42,521 bases of DNA from JASUTC01 sp035447925 (GTDB taxonomy: Bacteria > Thermotogota > Thermotogae > MWEM01), in the NCBI GenBank assembly GCA_035447925.1, contig DAOTHY010000012.1, forward strand, positions 1 to 42,521, read 5' to 3'. Shown here piece by piece: positions 32,317 to 41,029 of this stretch. Made by a program: the position numbers and the translations under genes. Each line of letters opens with the position of its first letter. Within the stretch, counting starts at the first letter, position 1. The notes under the pieces were generated by a model. It searched no databases, had not been told where the DNA came from, and saw nothing but the letters and a program-made list of their open reading frames with translations.

Positions 32317-32675
32317 TGAGCAATCTAACCCTGTCCGATATCATCGCCATGCAACAGGAACTTCAAGAAAAATACAAAGGCCATTGGTCAGATCTAACCC
32401 CCGAAAACGGAAGAAACAGCCTGCTTTGGATGATGGAAGAAGTGGGTGAGGTCATCGCCATCATCAAAAAACGTGGAGAAGAGGCCATCATGAACGACAC
32501 AGCGGTAAGAGAACAGCTGGTTGAAGAAATGGCGGACATCATGATGTATTACAGCAAAATATTGATCTGCTACGGCATCTCGTCTGAGGAGTTCTCCCGT
32601 GCCTTTTTGAAAAAACACATGAAAAACATGAAAAGGGATTTCGTGGGTGAATATCAGGCTTATTTAAACGGGTAA
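32316..32675 (+). CDS. MazG-like nucleotide pyrophosphohydrolase
   Basis: A 119-residue all-alpha NTP pyrophosphatase. The paired metal-binding motifs are visible: EEVGE (ExxE) at about 41-45 and EEMAD (ExxD) at about 71-75, with the pattern LLWMMEEVGEVI typical of the MazG-like branch. Such enzymes hydrolyse non-canonical or excess nucleoside triphosphates to monophosphates. The ATG shares a base with the TAA of the upstream hydrolase, so the two are translationally coupled. The last 16 bases overlap the end of the convergent acetyltransferase gene. Confidence 0.88.
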   Translation: MSNLTLSDIIAMQQELQEKYKGHWSDLTPENGRNSLLWMMEEVGEVIAIIKKRGEEAIMNDTAVREQLVEEMADIMMYYSKILICYGISSEEFSRAFLKKHMKNMKRDFVGEYQAYLNG

Positions 32676-33544
32676 ACCATTGCGGTATAGGTCTTTTTAA
32701 CCTCGAAGCTCTCGCTTTTGAAAAGCGCAATCCCCGCTTCGTTCTCTGCATTGACTGAAAAAGCGCAATGGGCATTAAATTCATCGGCAAGCTGCAGGCA
32801 TTCATGAAGCAAAGCCCTTCCGATCCCTTTGGAACGATACTCGTTCATCACTCCAAGTTGGCTGATCCACAGTTCATCTTGGGCTTCAAGCGAACAATAG
32901 TAAAATCCAATGGCTTGACCTTCAAGATAGGCTATTCTTGCACAACCTGGAAAGGTGCCGTCTGTTTCGATATCTTCTTTCACCATATGGGGGGTATAGG
33001 GAATATGCCCTGGGACATCTTTATAGACACTATTGATGAGATCACACCAAAGGCCCATATCTTTGGATGGCTTAAAATCCCTGAGTTTGAAAATTGGTTT
33101 GGTTAGTCGATGTTCACCACAGGTGTTTTTATCCCGCCTTAAATACAGTGTTTTTCTGCTTTCATGAAAACCCAATTTCAGAAAGACTGCCTTCTCTTGC
33201 TGTTCATGGTCTGGCAGAAATGCAAAAATGTCTTTCACATTTTTTTCAACGGCAAAAGGTAAGACTTTTTCTAATAACATCTGATAAATCTGATCTGCCT
33301 TTTTCCTGGAATGCAAGATCATCAGCCGTCCTTTTGCATTTTTGGTAAACGAATCATCCAACAACAAGCATACAACACCTGTTAGGATCCCTTCGTCATA
33401 AAACAAAAAACCGGGCCGGGATTTCGCTACCGGAAATGCCTCATTCAGAGGGAAAAAAGACTGGTCCAAATGGGAAGCGTATAACCAGCAATAATCGTGG
33501 AATTCCCTTTTATTTTGATCGTTTAATCTTTCCATTATCATCAT
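32660..33544 (-). CDS. GNAT acetyltransferase with two tandem domains
   Basis: A 294-residue protein. The C-terminal half (about 150-294) is a clear GNAT domain: LGVMNEYRSKGIGRALLHECL is the acetyl-CoA binding motif A (RSKGIG), followed by FSVNAENEAGIALFKSESFE. The N-terminal half (about 1-135) looks like a degenerate GNAT fold (AVFLKLGFHESRKTLYL), giving a mycothiol-synthase-like double architecture. The acceptor is unknown. The ATG at 33544 has GGAG eight bases upstream, with another ATG at once after it. It converges on, and overlaps, the MazG-like gene by 16 bases and diverges from the CDF gene. Confidence 0.88.
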   Translation of the reverse strand: MMIMERLNDQNKREFHDYCWLYASHLDQSFFPLNEAFPVAKSRPGFLFYDEGILTGVVCLLLDDSFTKNAKGRLMILHSRKKADQIYQMLLEKVLPFAVEKNVKDIFAFLPDHEQQEKAVFLKLGFHESRKTLYLRRDKNTCGEHRLTKPIFKLRDFKPSKDMGLWCDLINSVYKDVPGHIPYTPHMVKEDIETDGTFPGCARIAYLEGQAIGFYYCSLEAQDELWISQLGVMNEYRSKGIGRALLHECLQLADEFNAHCAFSVNAENEAGIALFKSESFEVKKTYTAMVYPFK

Positions 33545-33644
33545 GTTTTTGACTCCTTATATTCAATGAAGGCTTAGCCGTACACGCCTTTTTATTGTAT
33601 GATAAAATGGAATAAATCGGAGTTTACCCCTCAGGAGGTCAAAG

Positions 33645-34565
33645 ATGAACCAAGAAAACCACGATCATTCGCATCATCACACTCATCATCACGATGTTTC
33701 AGAACTATCAGGCAAAAAGATATTTTGGGTCACTCTTTTAAACGCCACGATTACCATTGCAGAATTCATTGGCGGACTTGTTTCTGGAAGTTTGGCACTG
33801 CTCTCGGACAGTATCCATAACCTCAGCGATACGCTGGCAATTGCTTTCAGCTATGTGGCCCACCGCATCTCACTGAGGCCGAAAAATTCAAAAAAGACCT
33901 TCGGTTACAAGCGGGCGGAGATCATTGCAGCCTTTGTCAATGCTTCGGTACTGTTTGCCGTTTCAGGGATGCTGATCATTGAAGCCTTTAAGCGATTCGC
34001 CAATCCCGAACCGATCGATGGAACACTCATGATGACGGTGGCCATCATTGGACTATCCGCCAACCTTTTTTCCGTGCTGCTGCTTCATAAAGATTCGAAA
34101 GGCAATTTGAACATTAAGTCCAGCTATTTGCATCTGTTAAACGACACGATATCATCCGTGGGCGTTGTCGTCGGCGGCGTTGCCATCAACCTTTGGGGGA
34201 TTACTTGGATTGACCCGGTCATTACCCTTCTGATTTCAGGCTATATTCTGCGTGAAACTTTTCTGATCATCAAAAAAACAGTGGATATTCTCATGCAATC
34301 ATCTCCGGATGTTGATTATGAGCAAATTAAAAAGGACGTGGAATCCATTCCCGGCATTGTCAACCTTCACCACGTTCACGCCTGGATGATCAACGAGCAA
34401 TCCATCTATTTCGAGGCACATGTGGATATGGAGAACATCAAGTTATGCGAGGCTGAAAAAATCACTCAAGAAATTGAACGCCTCTTAAAAACCAAATACA
34501 GCTTCTCCCATACCACGATTCAAGCTGAAGTTAACCGTTGCGAGAATAAAAATTTGTTTGCTTAA
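33645..34565 (+). CDS. zinc/divalent-cation CDF exporter (ZitB/CzcD type)
   Basis: A cation diffusion facilitator of 306 residues. The N-terminus is a cytoplasmic His-rich tail (HDHSHHHTHHHD) that could bind zinc. Six membrane segments follow, with metal-site motifs LLSDSIHNLSD in segment 2 and HLLNDTISS in segment 5. A cytoplasmic C-terminal domain (about 215-306, VNLHHVHAWMINEQSIYFEAHVDM) follows. It exports Zn(II) or similar by proton antiport. The ATG has AGGAGG six bases upstream. It is a single gene; no zinc regulator is adjacent. Confidence 0.95.
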   Translation: MNQENHDHSHHHTHHHDVSELSGKKIFWVTLLNATITIAEFIGGLVSGSLALLSDSIHNLSDTLAIAFSYVAHRISLRPKNSKKTFGYKRAEIIAAFVNASVLFAVSGMLIIEAFKRFANPEPIDGTLMMTVAIIGLSANLFSVLLLHKDSKGNLNIKSSYLHLLNDTISSVGVVVGGVAINLWGITWIDPVITLLISGYILRETFLIIKKTVDILMQSSPDVDYEQIKKDVESIPGIVNLHHVHAWMINEQSIYFEAHVDMENIKLCEAEKITQEIERLLKTKYSFSHTTIQAEVNRCENKNLFA

Positions 34566-34609
34566 ACCTTACCCTGTACACTTTCCAATTGGTTTAAAAT
34601 CATAGCGTT

Positions 34610-35179
34610 TTATGTGTTTTGTTCGACAATGCTTTTTATAGTCTGTGGATCCAAACCAGATTTTCTTAAAATTCCAATAATAAAAGGGGTTTTTTCAGCC
34701 ACATAGGAATCAATGTCGTGGGGGTACTTTTTTGACAGATCCTTTTTTAACTGTGAATACTCTTTGACGGCATCGGGGTGTTTCTGAAGAAACTCTTTCA
34801 ATTTTAAATGGTTCTTGAGTGCCTCGATACCTTCAACACAGCAATACAGGTGATGATCCCGCCAAGAGTTGACCGAATCATCGTAGGGAACTCGATTGTT
34901 CTTTCTCTCAAAGGTTTCCCTTCCCATAATTCCCATTTGACCTTTGTGAACATAACCCAATTCTTTTAAGAGCTCGATGCACTTGAGAACATCCTCTCGG
35001 GATTTGACAACGATATCCACATCGATGATGGGCTTTGCAGCCAACCCCTTTACGCTGGTACTTCCAACATGGATGATCTGACAATTGATACAAGATAACT
35101 TTCTTTCATAGACCTTTTTTAAACTCAAAAAATCCTGTTCCCATTGCGGGTCATACTCCTCGATGACAATCGTTCTCAT
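34610..35179 (-). CDS. GrpB family nucleotidyltransferase-fold protein (UPF0157)
   Basis: A 189-residue protein with the GrpB signature IIHVGSTSVKGLAAKPIIDVDI (about 35-56), of nucleotidyltransferase type (GS...DvD), and the family stretch RVPYDD...WRDHHLYCC. It ends in a helical region, LKNHLKLKEFLQKHPDAVKEY. In some organisms this domain is fused to dephospho-CoA kinase; its activity is not established. The ATG at 35179 overlaps the TGA of the upstream peptidase gene as ATGA, and the gene converges on the CDF exporter. Confidence 0.9.
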   Translation of the reverse strand: MRTIVIEEYDPQWEQDFLSLKKVYERKLSCINCQIIHVGSTSVKGLAAKPIIDVDIVVKSREDVLKCIELLKELGYVHKGQMGIMGRETFERKNNRVPYDDSVNSWRDHHLYCCVEGIEALKNHLKLKEFLQKHPDAVKEYSQLKKDLSKKYPHDIDSYVAEKTPFIIGILRKSGLDPQTIKSIVEQNT

Positions 35180-36186
35180 ACCAAAAACACCCCGTCTTCC
35201 ACTCGCCTGATGGATGTAACCTTTTCCATCAACTCACGTCCATAAGCATCCGTTGGCGAAAACACATTGTCTACACTGACTCCCCCGTGATAAATATTGG
35301 CATGCAGCATCAAATCTCCACCCAGGTACATGCCCACATGTCCGGGGAAGTAAATGAGATCTCCAAATTTCCTCTCATCCGGTTGAATTTCTTTCAAAAC
35401 TGTTTCCTGCTGATCGGCATCCCGCGGTATGATTTTCCCAGCCAAATGATACAACCGGCCCACAAGTCCGGAACAGTCCGTACCAAAAACAGTGGAACCT
35501 CCCCACAAATAAGGAGTTCCCATGAAATACCGGATATTATCTTCAAAATCTTCCTGAGAACGTCTGGCAACCCCCAGTCTTCCTTCTATTAACTCGTAAA
35601 ACCCATTTGCCGTTTCAAACGCAGGGTTTTCGATATCCTCTGTATAGACATGAGACCCAAGGGCAATCCACATGCTGTTGGTGATGTTTTCAAGACTTTC
35701 AATTTGAGCAAACCGAGAATGTACTTGATACAGCGGCTTGGAACATATTTCTTTCATTCTATCAGGCGTGCAAAAGGCTATGCCTTGATTTCTGGCATAT
35801 CCAATGTAGCCATGATTGAAATCTTTGATCAGTGAAAATTGAGATCCGATTTCCAAAACCTTCATCCATTCCCCAAAAATCAACTGCCGAACCCTTTCAC
35901 TCCTGAAACGGGGATCCTTACGAACATCCAATACGGGGATTTGGACCTGAGCAACTTTCAACTGTTCGGGAAGGTCATCCCCCAGGATCTTGACCTGAAT
36001 CGCCGTGTTTTTGGAAAATGATTGAACCGCTTCCAACAGCCTTTCTTCTGCTTGGGGACTATCAACAAAAGCAATCACACGCATCCCCTTGTCTTCATAT
36101 ACCTGATAGCGACAATAAGCCACCCGCTCATCCCTAAAGAGCCCTTTAATCAAATAATCCAACTCTTCTTGCCTTGTGTTAAACAT
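35176..36186 (-). CDS. NlpC/P60 cysteine peptidase (YkfC-like gamma-D-Glu-diamino acid endopeptidase)
   Basis: A 336-residue protein with SH3-like N-terminal regions (about 75-195, including YIGYARNQGIAFCTPD) and a C-terminal NlpC/P60 domain (about 210-336). The catalytic Cys238 lies in FGTDCSGLVG, His283 in GHVGMYLGG, and a third polar residue, His295, in LMLHAN. The start at ATG 36186 (GGAGG ten bases upstream) leaves no signal peptide, which fits the cytoplasmic YkfC/DPP VI type that cleaves recycled muropeptides between D-Glu and diaminopimelate. It is divergent from lysA, another diaminopimelate gene, and overlaps the GrpB-family gene by four bases. Confidence 0.88.
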   Translation of the reverse strand: MFNTRQEELDYLIKGLFRDERVAYCRYQVYEDKGMRVIAFVDSPQAEERLLEAVQSFSKNTAIQVKILGDDLPEQLKVAQVQIPVLDVRKDPRFRSERVRQLIFGEWMKVLEIGSQFSLIKDFNHGYIGYARNQGIAFCTPDRMKEICSKPLYQVHSRFAQIESLENITNSMWIALGSHVYTEDIENPAFETANGFYELIEGRLGVARRSQEDFEDNIRYFMGTPYLWGGSTVFGTDCSGLVGRLYHLAGKIIPRDADQQETVLKEIQPDERKFGDLIYFPGHVGMYLGGDLMLHANIYHGGVSVDNVFSPTDAYGRELMEKVTSIRRVEDGVFLV

Positions 36187-36231
36187 TGATTCTTCGCCTC
36201 CAAAATAAAATATACACATCTTCCCCATAAA

Positions 36232-36240
36232 TGGTATAAT
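36232..36240 (+). promoter_or_regulatory. extended -10 promoter of lysA
   Basis: Plus-strand TGGTATAAT lies about 86 bases before the lysA start, within GGTATAATAACC. On the minus strand the same stretch contains TATTAT, and another TATAAT (complement of 36261-36266) could serve the peptidase gene, so divergent promoters overlap. No riboswitch-like lysine leader is visible; the leader is only about 80 nt. Confidence 0.55.
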
Positions 36241-36325
36241 AACCAATAAACTGTTTAAGGATTATACAACATCAATCGAGAATCAAGCATTGCATATTGG
36301 AAATTAAACTGAAAGAGGTGATCAT

Positions 36326-37555
36326 GTGATAAGAAAAGAACTGAAAACGATTAAAATCGAAGGCCAGGATGTGTTTGAACTGGCACAAAAGTACCAAACA
36401 CCTCTTTATTGCTACAGTGAGAAAATCATCGCAAAACAGATTAAACTGATTCACGATGTCATGAACTCCCTTTGTGAATTTCATTTGGGATTTGCATTGA
36501 AAGCCAACAACAATATTCATTTGGTCAATTTTCTGGTCAAAAACGGAACATGGATTGACGTTGTCAACAAAAATGAATACCGACTCGCCAGGGAAGGGGG
36601 AACACCTCCGGAAAAAATTGTAGTCAACGGCAACGGCAAAACCCGGGAGTTTCTTAAGGAGATGATCGAAGCAGGAGTTTTCTCAATCAATATCGATTCC
36701 AGAGAAGAGTATGAAGTTATTCGAGAGATCATTCGCGAATTGGAGAATACAGAAAAATTACCTTTATTCATGCTTCGTGTAAACCCCGATGTAGATCCTC
36801 ATACACATCCGTATATCTCAACGGGCTTGAAAGAAAACAAATTCGGCGTTCAAATGGAAACGGCCAGAGCCCTTCTTTCATCTGACAATGGTCTGATCAC
36901 CGGACTTCACACGCATATTGGATCCAACATTTACGATATCGGAGCATATCAGGAAGCATTCGAAGCGTTAAAGCGCTTGAAAACAGATTTCCCCAGGCTA
37001 AACACCATCAACATCGGCGGGGGCTGGGGGATTGACTACAAAAAAAACGGTGATCACTTAGATTTAGACACCTACTCAAAACAGATCATCCCCATTTTGA
37101 AACAAATGGACTGCCCCATTATGATGGAAATCGGACGATTCATTTTAGGACCGGCCGGCATACTACTTTCAAAGGTTTTGTATAAAAAGGTCACCGAATT
37201 TAAAACATTCGTGGTATGCGATGCCAATATGTCCAATATGATCAGACCCGCCCTTTACAACGCCTATCATCACGTTGAACCCCTTCATGTCAATCCTTCC
37301 CAAGACCAAATCACAGTAGATGTCGTGGGGGCTTTGTGCGAAACGGGTGATCGTATCGCCGTTGATAGAGTCATAGAAGATGTGAATACCGGGGACCTGT
37401 TAGCCATTTATGATACCGGAGCCTATGGCTATTGCATGGCATCCAACTACAATGCCGAATCCAAACCGGCTGAAGTTCTCATCAGTGGCGATGAATGCAG
37501 GCTCATCCGAAAAAGAGAAGACGTCAGCGACCTGTTGAAAAAGATGACAGTGTAA
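36326..37555 (+). CDS. lysA: diaminopimelate decarboxylase
   Basis: A PLP-dependent enzyme making L-lysine from meso-diaminopimelate, 409 residues. The PLP lysine is Lys59 in FALKANNN (usual YAxKAN), followed by GLHTHIGSNIYD, the glycine loop INIGGGWGIDY, EIGRFILGPAG (usual EPGR, so the Pro is Ile here), the second-subunit motif GALCETGDR and YDTGAYGY. It starts at GTG 36326 with GAGG seven bases upstream. Length is typical of LysA; a related ornithine/arginine decarboxylase is less likely. It is followed after 68 bases by the hybrid kinase. Confidence 0.92.
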   Translation: MIRKELKTIKIEGQDVFELAQKYQTPLYCYSEKIIAKQIKLIHDVMNSLCEFHLGFALKANNNIHLVNFLVKNGTWIDVVNKNEYRLAREGGTPPEKIVVNGNGKTREFLKEMIEAGVFSINIDSREEYEVIREIIRELENTEKLPLFMLRVNPDVDPHTHPYISTGLKENKFGVQMETARALLSSDNGLITGLHTHIGSNIYDIGAYQEAFEALKRLKTDFPRLNTINIGGGWGIDYKKNGDHLDLDTYSKQIIPILKQMDCPIMMEIGRFILGPAGILLSKVLYKKVTEFKTFVVCDANMSNMIRPALYNAYHHVEPLHVNPSQDQITVDVVGALCETGDRIAVDRVIEDVNTGDLLAIYDTGAYGYCMASNYNAESKPAEVLISGDECRLIRKREDVSDLLKKMTV

Positions 37556-37623
37556 AAAAACTCGATGATCCTTGTAAACCATTCGAAAAACAATATTTCT
37601 CTTTCTTTTTAGGCGGTGATCAG

Positions 37624-40600
37624 ATGGCGATGCATTATGATGCGGTTGATTCAGCTTCTATCGGATTTGCTCATATTCAAATCATGACTGACCAATCCGG
37701 TGAACCTTATGATATTCGATTTCTCCATGTCAATACCGCTTTTGAACAACTGTTTTACAGAGAACCCGGATATTATGCCAATCGGACGCTTCGAGAATTG
37801 GTTCATGAAAGAGAAGTGATCGAAGAAGCGATCAAAACATCTACGGCGCTTTTGAATGACGTCGAACTAAATTTCAACCAATTTTTAAGCGAACTTGGTA
37901 TCTGGATTCATGTTCATTTGATCCCTAACAAAGACCAAAGCTTCAATGCCTGGATCACCGATGTCACTGCCGAACATATTTTAATGAAAAATTCCCATGA
38001 TATTGTCTTCTCAAAGGCGATCAGTCCGGTAGAGATGGCTAATCAGTTAGTAAAGATATCCCATTCGCCTTTTTCTGCTCTTTTGTTGTTCTCTCATGAA
38101 AAGGATCAAGCGCATCGCTTTCATTTCAACACCATCTCAACGGATACGGATGAAATATATTGGGCCTTGAAAAACAACCTCAATCGTATCACTATAGAAT
38201 CAAATCCCCGTTACCTACCCTTAGAAGACGTTTCTTTTGAGTCCATGAAACCAATGATAAAAAAAGATGATGCCTTTAGCAGGCTTGATGATTTTTTAAA
38301 ACGACAAAACGACCACACCTTCTCAGTTTTTCCTATTCAAAGCGCAAATGCATTAGAGGGTTTGTTTGTCATTTACAGAGAAAAGAACAGGACACCTATT
38401 CAATTAAAATTAATCACTACCTACTGTGAACAAATTGGCATGTACCTTTTTACTTTAAGAAAAAACGTGATTGAAAAACAAATTGAACAAGAACTCCTTA
38501 AAAACAGGGAAATCTATCAGCTGCTTACCGAAAATACGACGGACGGTGTTGCCCTTTTTCGAAATAATATTTTTGAATACGTATCCCCCTCTTATTCCAA
38601 GATGCTGGGATATCACCTAAACGAATTAACGGGAATCACTAAAGAGCAATTCTTCGATATGGTTCATCCGGACGACAGGCGTATGATTCAGACGATCATC
38701 GAAAACGTCGTCAAAGAAAAAAGAGACTTTCAAACCTACTCCTATCGAATCAGAAGAAAGGATGGGGATTACATTTGGTTTGATGACCGCCTAAACAACA
38801 AATTCGACCAAAACGGTCATCACGTTGCCACGTATATCAACAGCCGAGACATCACCAATCAAATCTATTACGAAGAAGTGTTGAAAGACAGCGAGGAACG
38901 ATTCCGTGAAGTCTTCAACAACACCTACGATGCCATATACATCCACCAAATCGACGAAAATGGCATGCCGGGAAGGTTTCTTTTAGCCAACAAAGCCGCT
39001 TTAACCAGACTTGGCTATACCCTTAAAGAATTGAAGCAAATGATCCCCGCTGACATCGACAGTCACAGAATGGTCATCAACATTCCCCATATCATGGAAG
39101 AACTTCTGAAAAACGGGGAGCATATTTTTAGAGGCGAACATGTGAATAAAGCCGGTGAGATTATCCCGGTTGAAAACCGATCCCATTTATTTCAACTTAA
39201 GGGTGAAAGGGTTGTCGTGACAATCTCCAGGGATATCAGTGAGGATTTGAAGGCTCAGGAAAGGGAACGACGGGACAAAGCTTTATTGCAAAGTATCTTG
39301 GATGCACTGCCCGGAAAATTAGTGGTCGTCGATCGTCACTATCGAATTATCACCGCAAACAGTGAAATACTGAATCGGATAAAAGCTTTCCGGTCAAACG
39401 ATCAGGTGAAGGGGCTTCATTGTTATGACGTCTTTCACGATCGAAATCAGCCTTGCGAAATATGCAGCTTGAAAGAATTAGACAAATTAACGGATATTCG
39501 CACGAGAATCTATTACAAAGATGAAAATGGAATCAAAGACAAAAAGGCGTATAAATTGTACCTGGCTCCATTGAAGGATGATGAAAACAACAAAATCGGC
39601 ATCATTGAATATTCCATCGACATCACAGAGTTGAAAAACGCTCAAAGGAGTGCAGAACAGGCCAGCAAAGCTAAAAGTGAATTTATGATGAACATGAGTC
39701 ATGAGCTGCGTACTCCGTTGAATGGCATCATTGGTTTTTCAGGCATCCTTGAGGAAACCGGATTAACCCAAATCCAATCGGAATTTGTCAAAAACATACA
39801 GATTTCAGGGAAAACTTTACTCGGCATTGTGAGTGATATTCTGAATTTTTCCAAAATTGAATCAAAAAAGATCACCTATAATCCGGAAAAATCAAACTTA
39901 CCACAGCTTTTGTCCAACACTTTTAACGGAATAAAAGATATAGCGCTAAAAAAAGGCCTACAGGCGCATTTAAAGCTGGATCATTCCATTCCTGCTTTTG
40001 TCCTCACAGATCCTGTCAAACTCAGCCAGGTTGTAACCAATCTGCTGATGAACGCCGTCAAATTTACCGAAAGAGGAAGTGTTACCTGCCAGGCGGAACT
40101 GACTTACAGAGAGAAATTGAAAGCAGATGTTTTGTTCTCAATCTCCGATACGGGCATCGGAATACCCGATGACATGAAAGGGAAGATATTCGAATCCTTT
40201 ACCCAAGTTGATTCCTCACTAACGAGAAAATACGGGGGCACGGGATTAGGCCTGACCATCGCCAACAACTTGTTGAAGATGATGGGCAGCGCCATTAGCC
40301 TTGAAAGCATTCAGGGTGAAGGCAGCACGTTCAGTTTCATCATTACCTTTGATCTGCCTGATGACGATGAAATACCCGGCTTAGTCAAATCAACAGAATA
40401 TACCATCCTTCAAAAAAAATCCTACAAAGTCCTGATCGTTGAGGATAATCCAATTAATTTAAAACTCAACAAAATGATTATGAACCGGCATTTCCCCGAT
40501 GCCCAGATTTATACCGCTGAAGATGGCCGTCAGGCCGTAGAGGAATTTGTTAAGCATCGACCGGACTTGGTCCTCATGGATATCCGTATGCCAGAATTGA

Positions 40601-40800
40601 ACGGATTTGAAGCCACTGAGAAAATCCGACAGATAGAAGGGGCGAATTGGAAAGCAAAGATCATAGCATTGTCAGCGGATGCCAGAACGGAAAACGTCCA
40701 AATCGGCATGCTGTCAGGTTTGGACGGCTATATCACCAAACCCATTGATCCTGAGAGACTGATTCAACAAATAAAGGGGATCATTGATAAAGAATCATGA
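37624..40800 (+). CDS. multi-PAS hybrid sensor histidine kinase/response regulator
   Basis: A cytoplasmic hybrid kinase of 1058 residues with no membrane segment. Order: N-terminal PAS-like domain (about 1-125), a GAF-like region (130-290), PAS with PAC (295-420, MVHPDDRRMI), PAS (425-545), and a further PAS (555-680). HisKA follows with His693 (MSHELRTPLNG), then HATPase (NLLMNAVKFTE, DTGIGIPDDM, YGGTGLGLTIANNL), and a receiver (933-1055) with Asp986 (LMDIRMPELNG). The last PAS has a cysteine set C600, C611, C614 (CY...PCEIC) seen in some redox or metal-sensing PAS domains. The ATG at 37624 has AGGCGG seven bases upstream. Confidence 0.94.
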   Translation: MAMHYDAVDSASIGFAHIQIMTDQSGEPYDIRFLHVNTAFEQLFYREPGYYANRTLRELVHEREVIEEAIKTSTALLNDVELNFNQFLSELGIWIHVHLIPNKDQSFNAWITDVTAEHILMKNSHDIVFSKAISPVEMANQLVKISHSPFSALLLFSHEKDQAHRFHFNTISTDTDEIYWALKNNLNRITIESNPRYLPLEDVSFESMKPMIKKDDAFSRLDDFLKRQNDHTFSVFPIQSANALEGLFVIYREKNRTPIQLKLITTYCEQIGMYLFTLRKNVIEKQIEQELLKNREIYQLLTENTTDGVALFRNNIFEYVSPSYSKMLGYHLNELTGITKEQFFDMVHPDDRRMIQTIIENVVKEKRDFQTYSYRIRRKDGDYIWFDDRLNNKFDQNGHHVATYINSRDITNQIYYEEVLKDSEERFREVFNNTYDAIYIHQIDENGMPGRFLLANKAALTRLGYTLKELKQMIPADIDSHRMVINIPHIMEELLKNGEHIFRGEHVNKAGEIIPVENRSHLFQLKGERVVVTISRDISEDLKAQERERRDKALLQSILDALPGKLVVVDRHYRIITANSEILNRIKAFRSNDQVKGLHCYDVFHDRNQPCEICSLKELDKLTDIRTRIYYKDENGIKDKKAYKLYLAPLKDDENNKIGIIEYSIDITELKNAQRSAEQASKAKSEFMMNMSHELRTPLNGIIGFSGILEETGLTQIQSEFVKNIQISGKTLLGIVSDILNFSKIESKKITYNPEKSNLPQLLSNTFNGIKDIALKKGLQAHLKLDHSIPAFVLTDPVKLSQVVTNLLMNAVKFTERGSVTCQAELTYREKLKADVLFSISDTGIGIPDDMKGKIFESFTQVDSSLTRKYGGTGLGLTIANNLLKMMGSAISLESIQGEGSTFSFIITFDLPDDDEIPGLVKSTEYTILQKKSYKVLIVEDNPINLKLNKMIMNRHFPDAQIYTAEDGRQAVEEFVKHRPDLVLMDIRMPELNGFEATEKIRQIEGANWKAKIIALSADARTENVQIGMLSGLDGYITKPIDPERLIQQIKGIIDKES

Positions 40801-40857
40801 TGATCTACGTCAAAAAGCGTATATCAGTCCGATGTAGTATGTCGTATATGTAAATTA

Positions 40858-40927
40858 TATCAATTTGCCGTCAATATACATTCTTTATTATTGTAGAACT
40901 TATTTTAATTAGTTGCTATCAATTTGC
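40858..40927 (+). repeat. 11-bp direct repeat upstream of the second kinase
   Basis: TATCAATTTGC occurs at 40858-40868 and again at 40917-40927, starting 59 bp apart. The second copy overlaps the predicted -35 box of the downstream promoter. It may be a regulator site; chance in an AT-rich gap cannot be excluded. Confidence 0.45.
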
Positions 40928-40953
40928 ATTTTCTCCTTTCGTTCTGTTATAAT
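40924..40953 (+). promoter_or_regulatory. strong promoter before the second kinase
   Basis: -35 TTGCAT (40924-40929), an 18-base spacer, and -10 TATAAT (40948-40953) preceded by TGT (extended -10). Transcription would start near 40960, only a few bases before an intrinsic terminator. Confidence 0.7.
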
Positions 40954-40961
40954 AGGATGTC

Positions 40962-40990
40962 AAAAAGACCTCTACCCCGAGGTTTTTTTT
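40962..40990 (+). terminator. intrinsic terminator, possibly an attenuator
   Basis: ACCTC (40968-40972) pairs with GAGGT (40979-40983) around a six-base loop; upstream A residues and the T8 tract (40983-40990) extend the stem with a bulged G. It terminates either readthrough from the hybrid kinase or, given the promoter at 40924-40953, a very short leader RNA of about 30 nt in front of the second kinase. Confidence 0.75.
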
Positions 40991-41029
40991 AGCCCCATTT
41001 CCAAAGACCGGTCAAACTTTTGAGGCCTT

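Noticed and set aside
33560..33595. Terminator-like AAGGC...GCCTT before the CDF gene
   Set aside because: Only a 5-bp stem with a 12-base loop, in the divergent promoter gap; too weak to call.
36241..36325. Lysine riboswitch before lysA
   Set aside because: The leader is only about 80 nt and shows no five-helix lysine aptamer or terminator.
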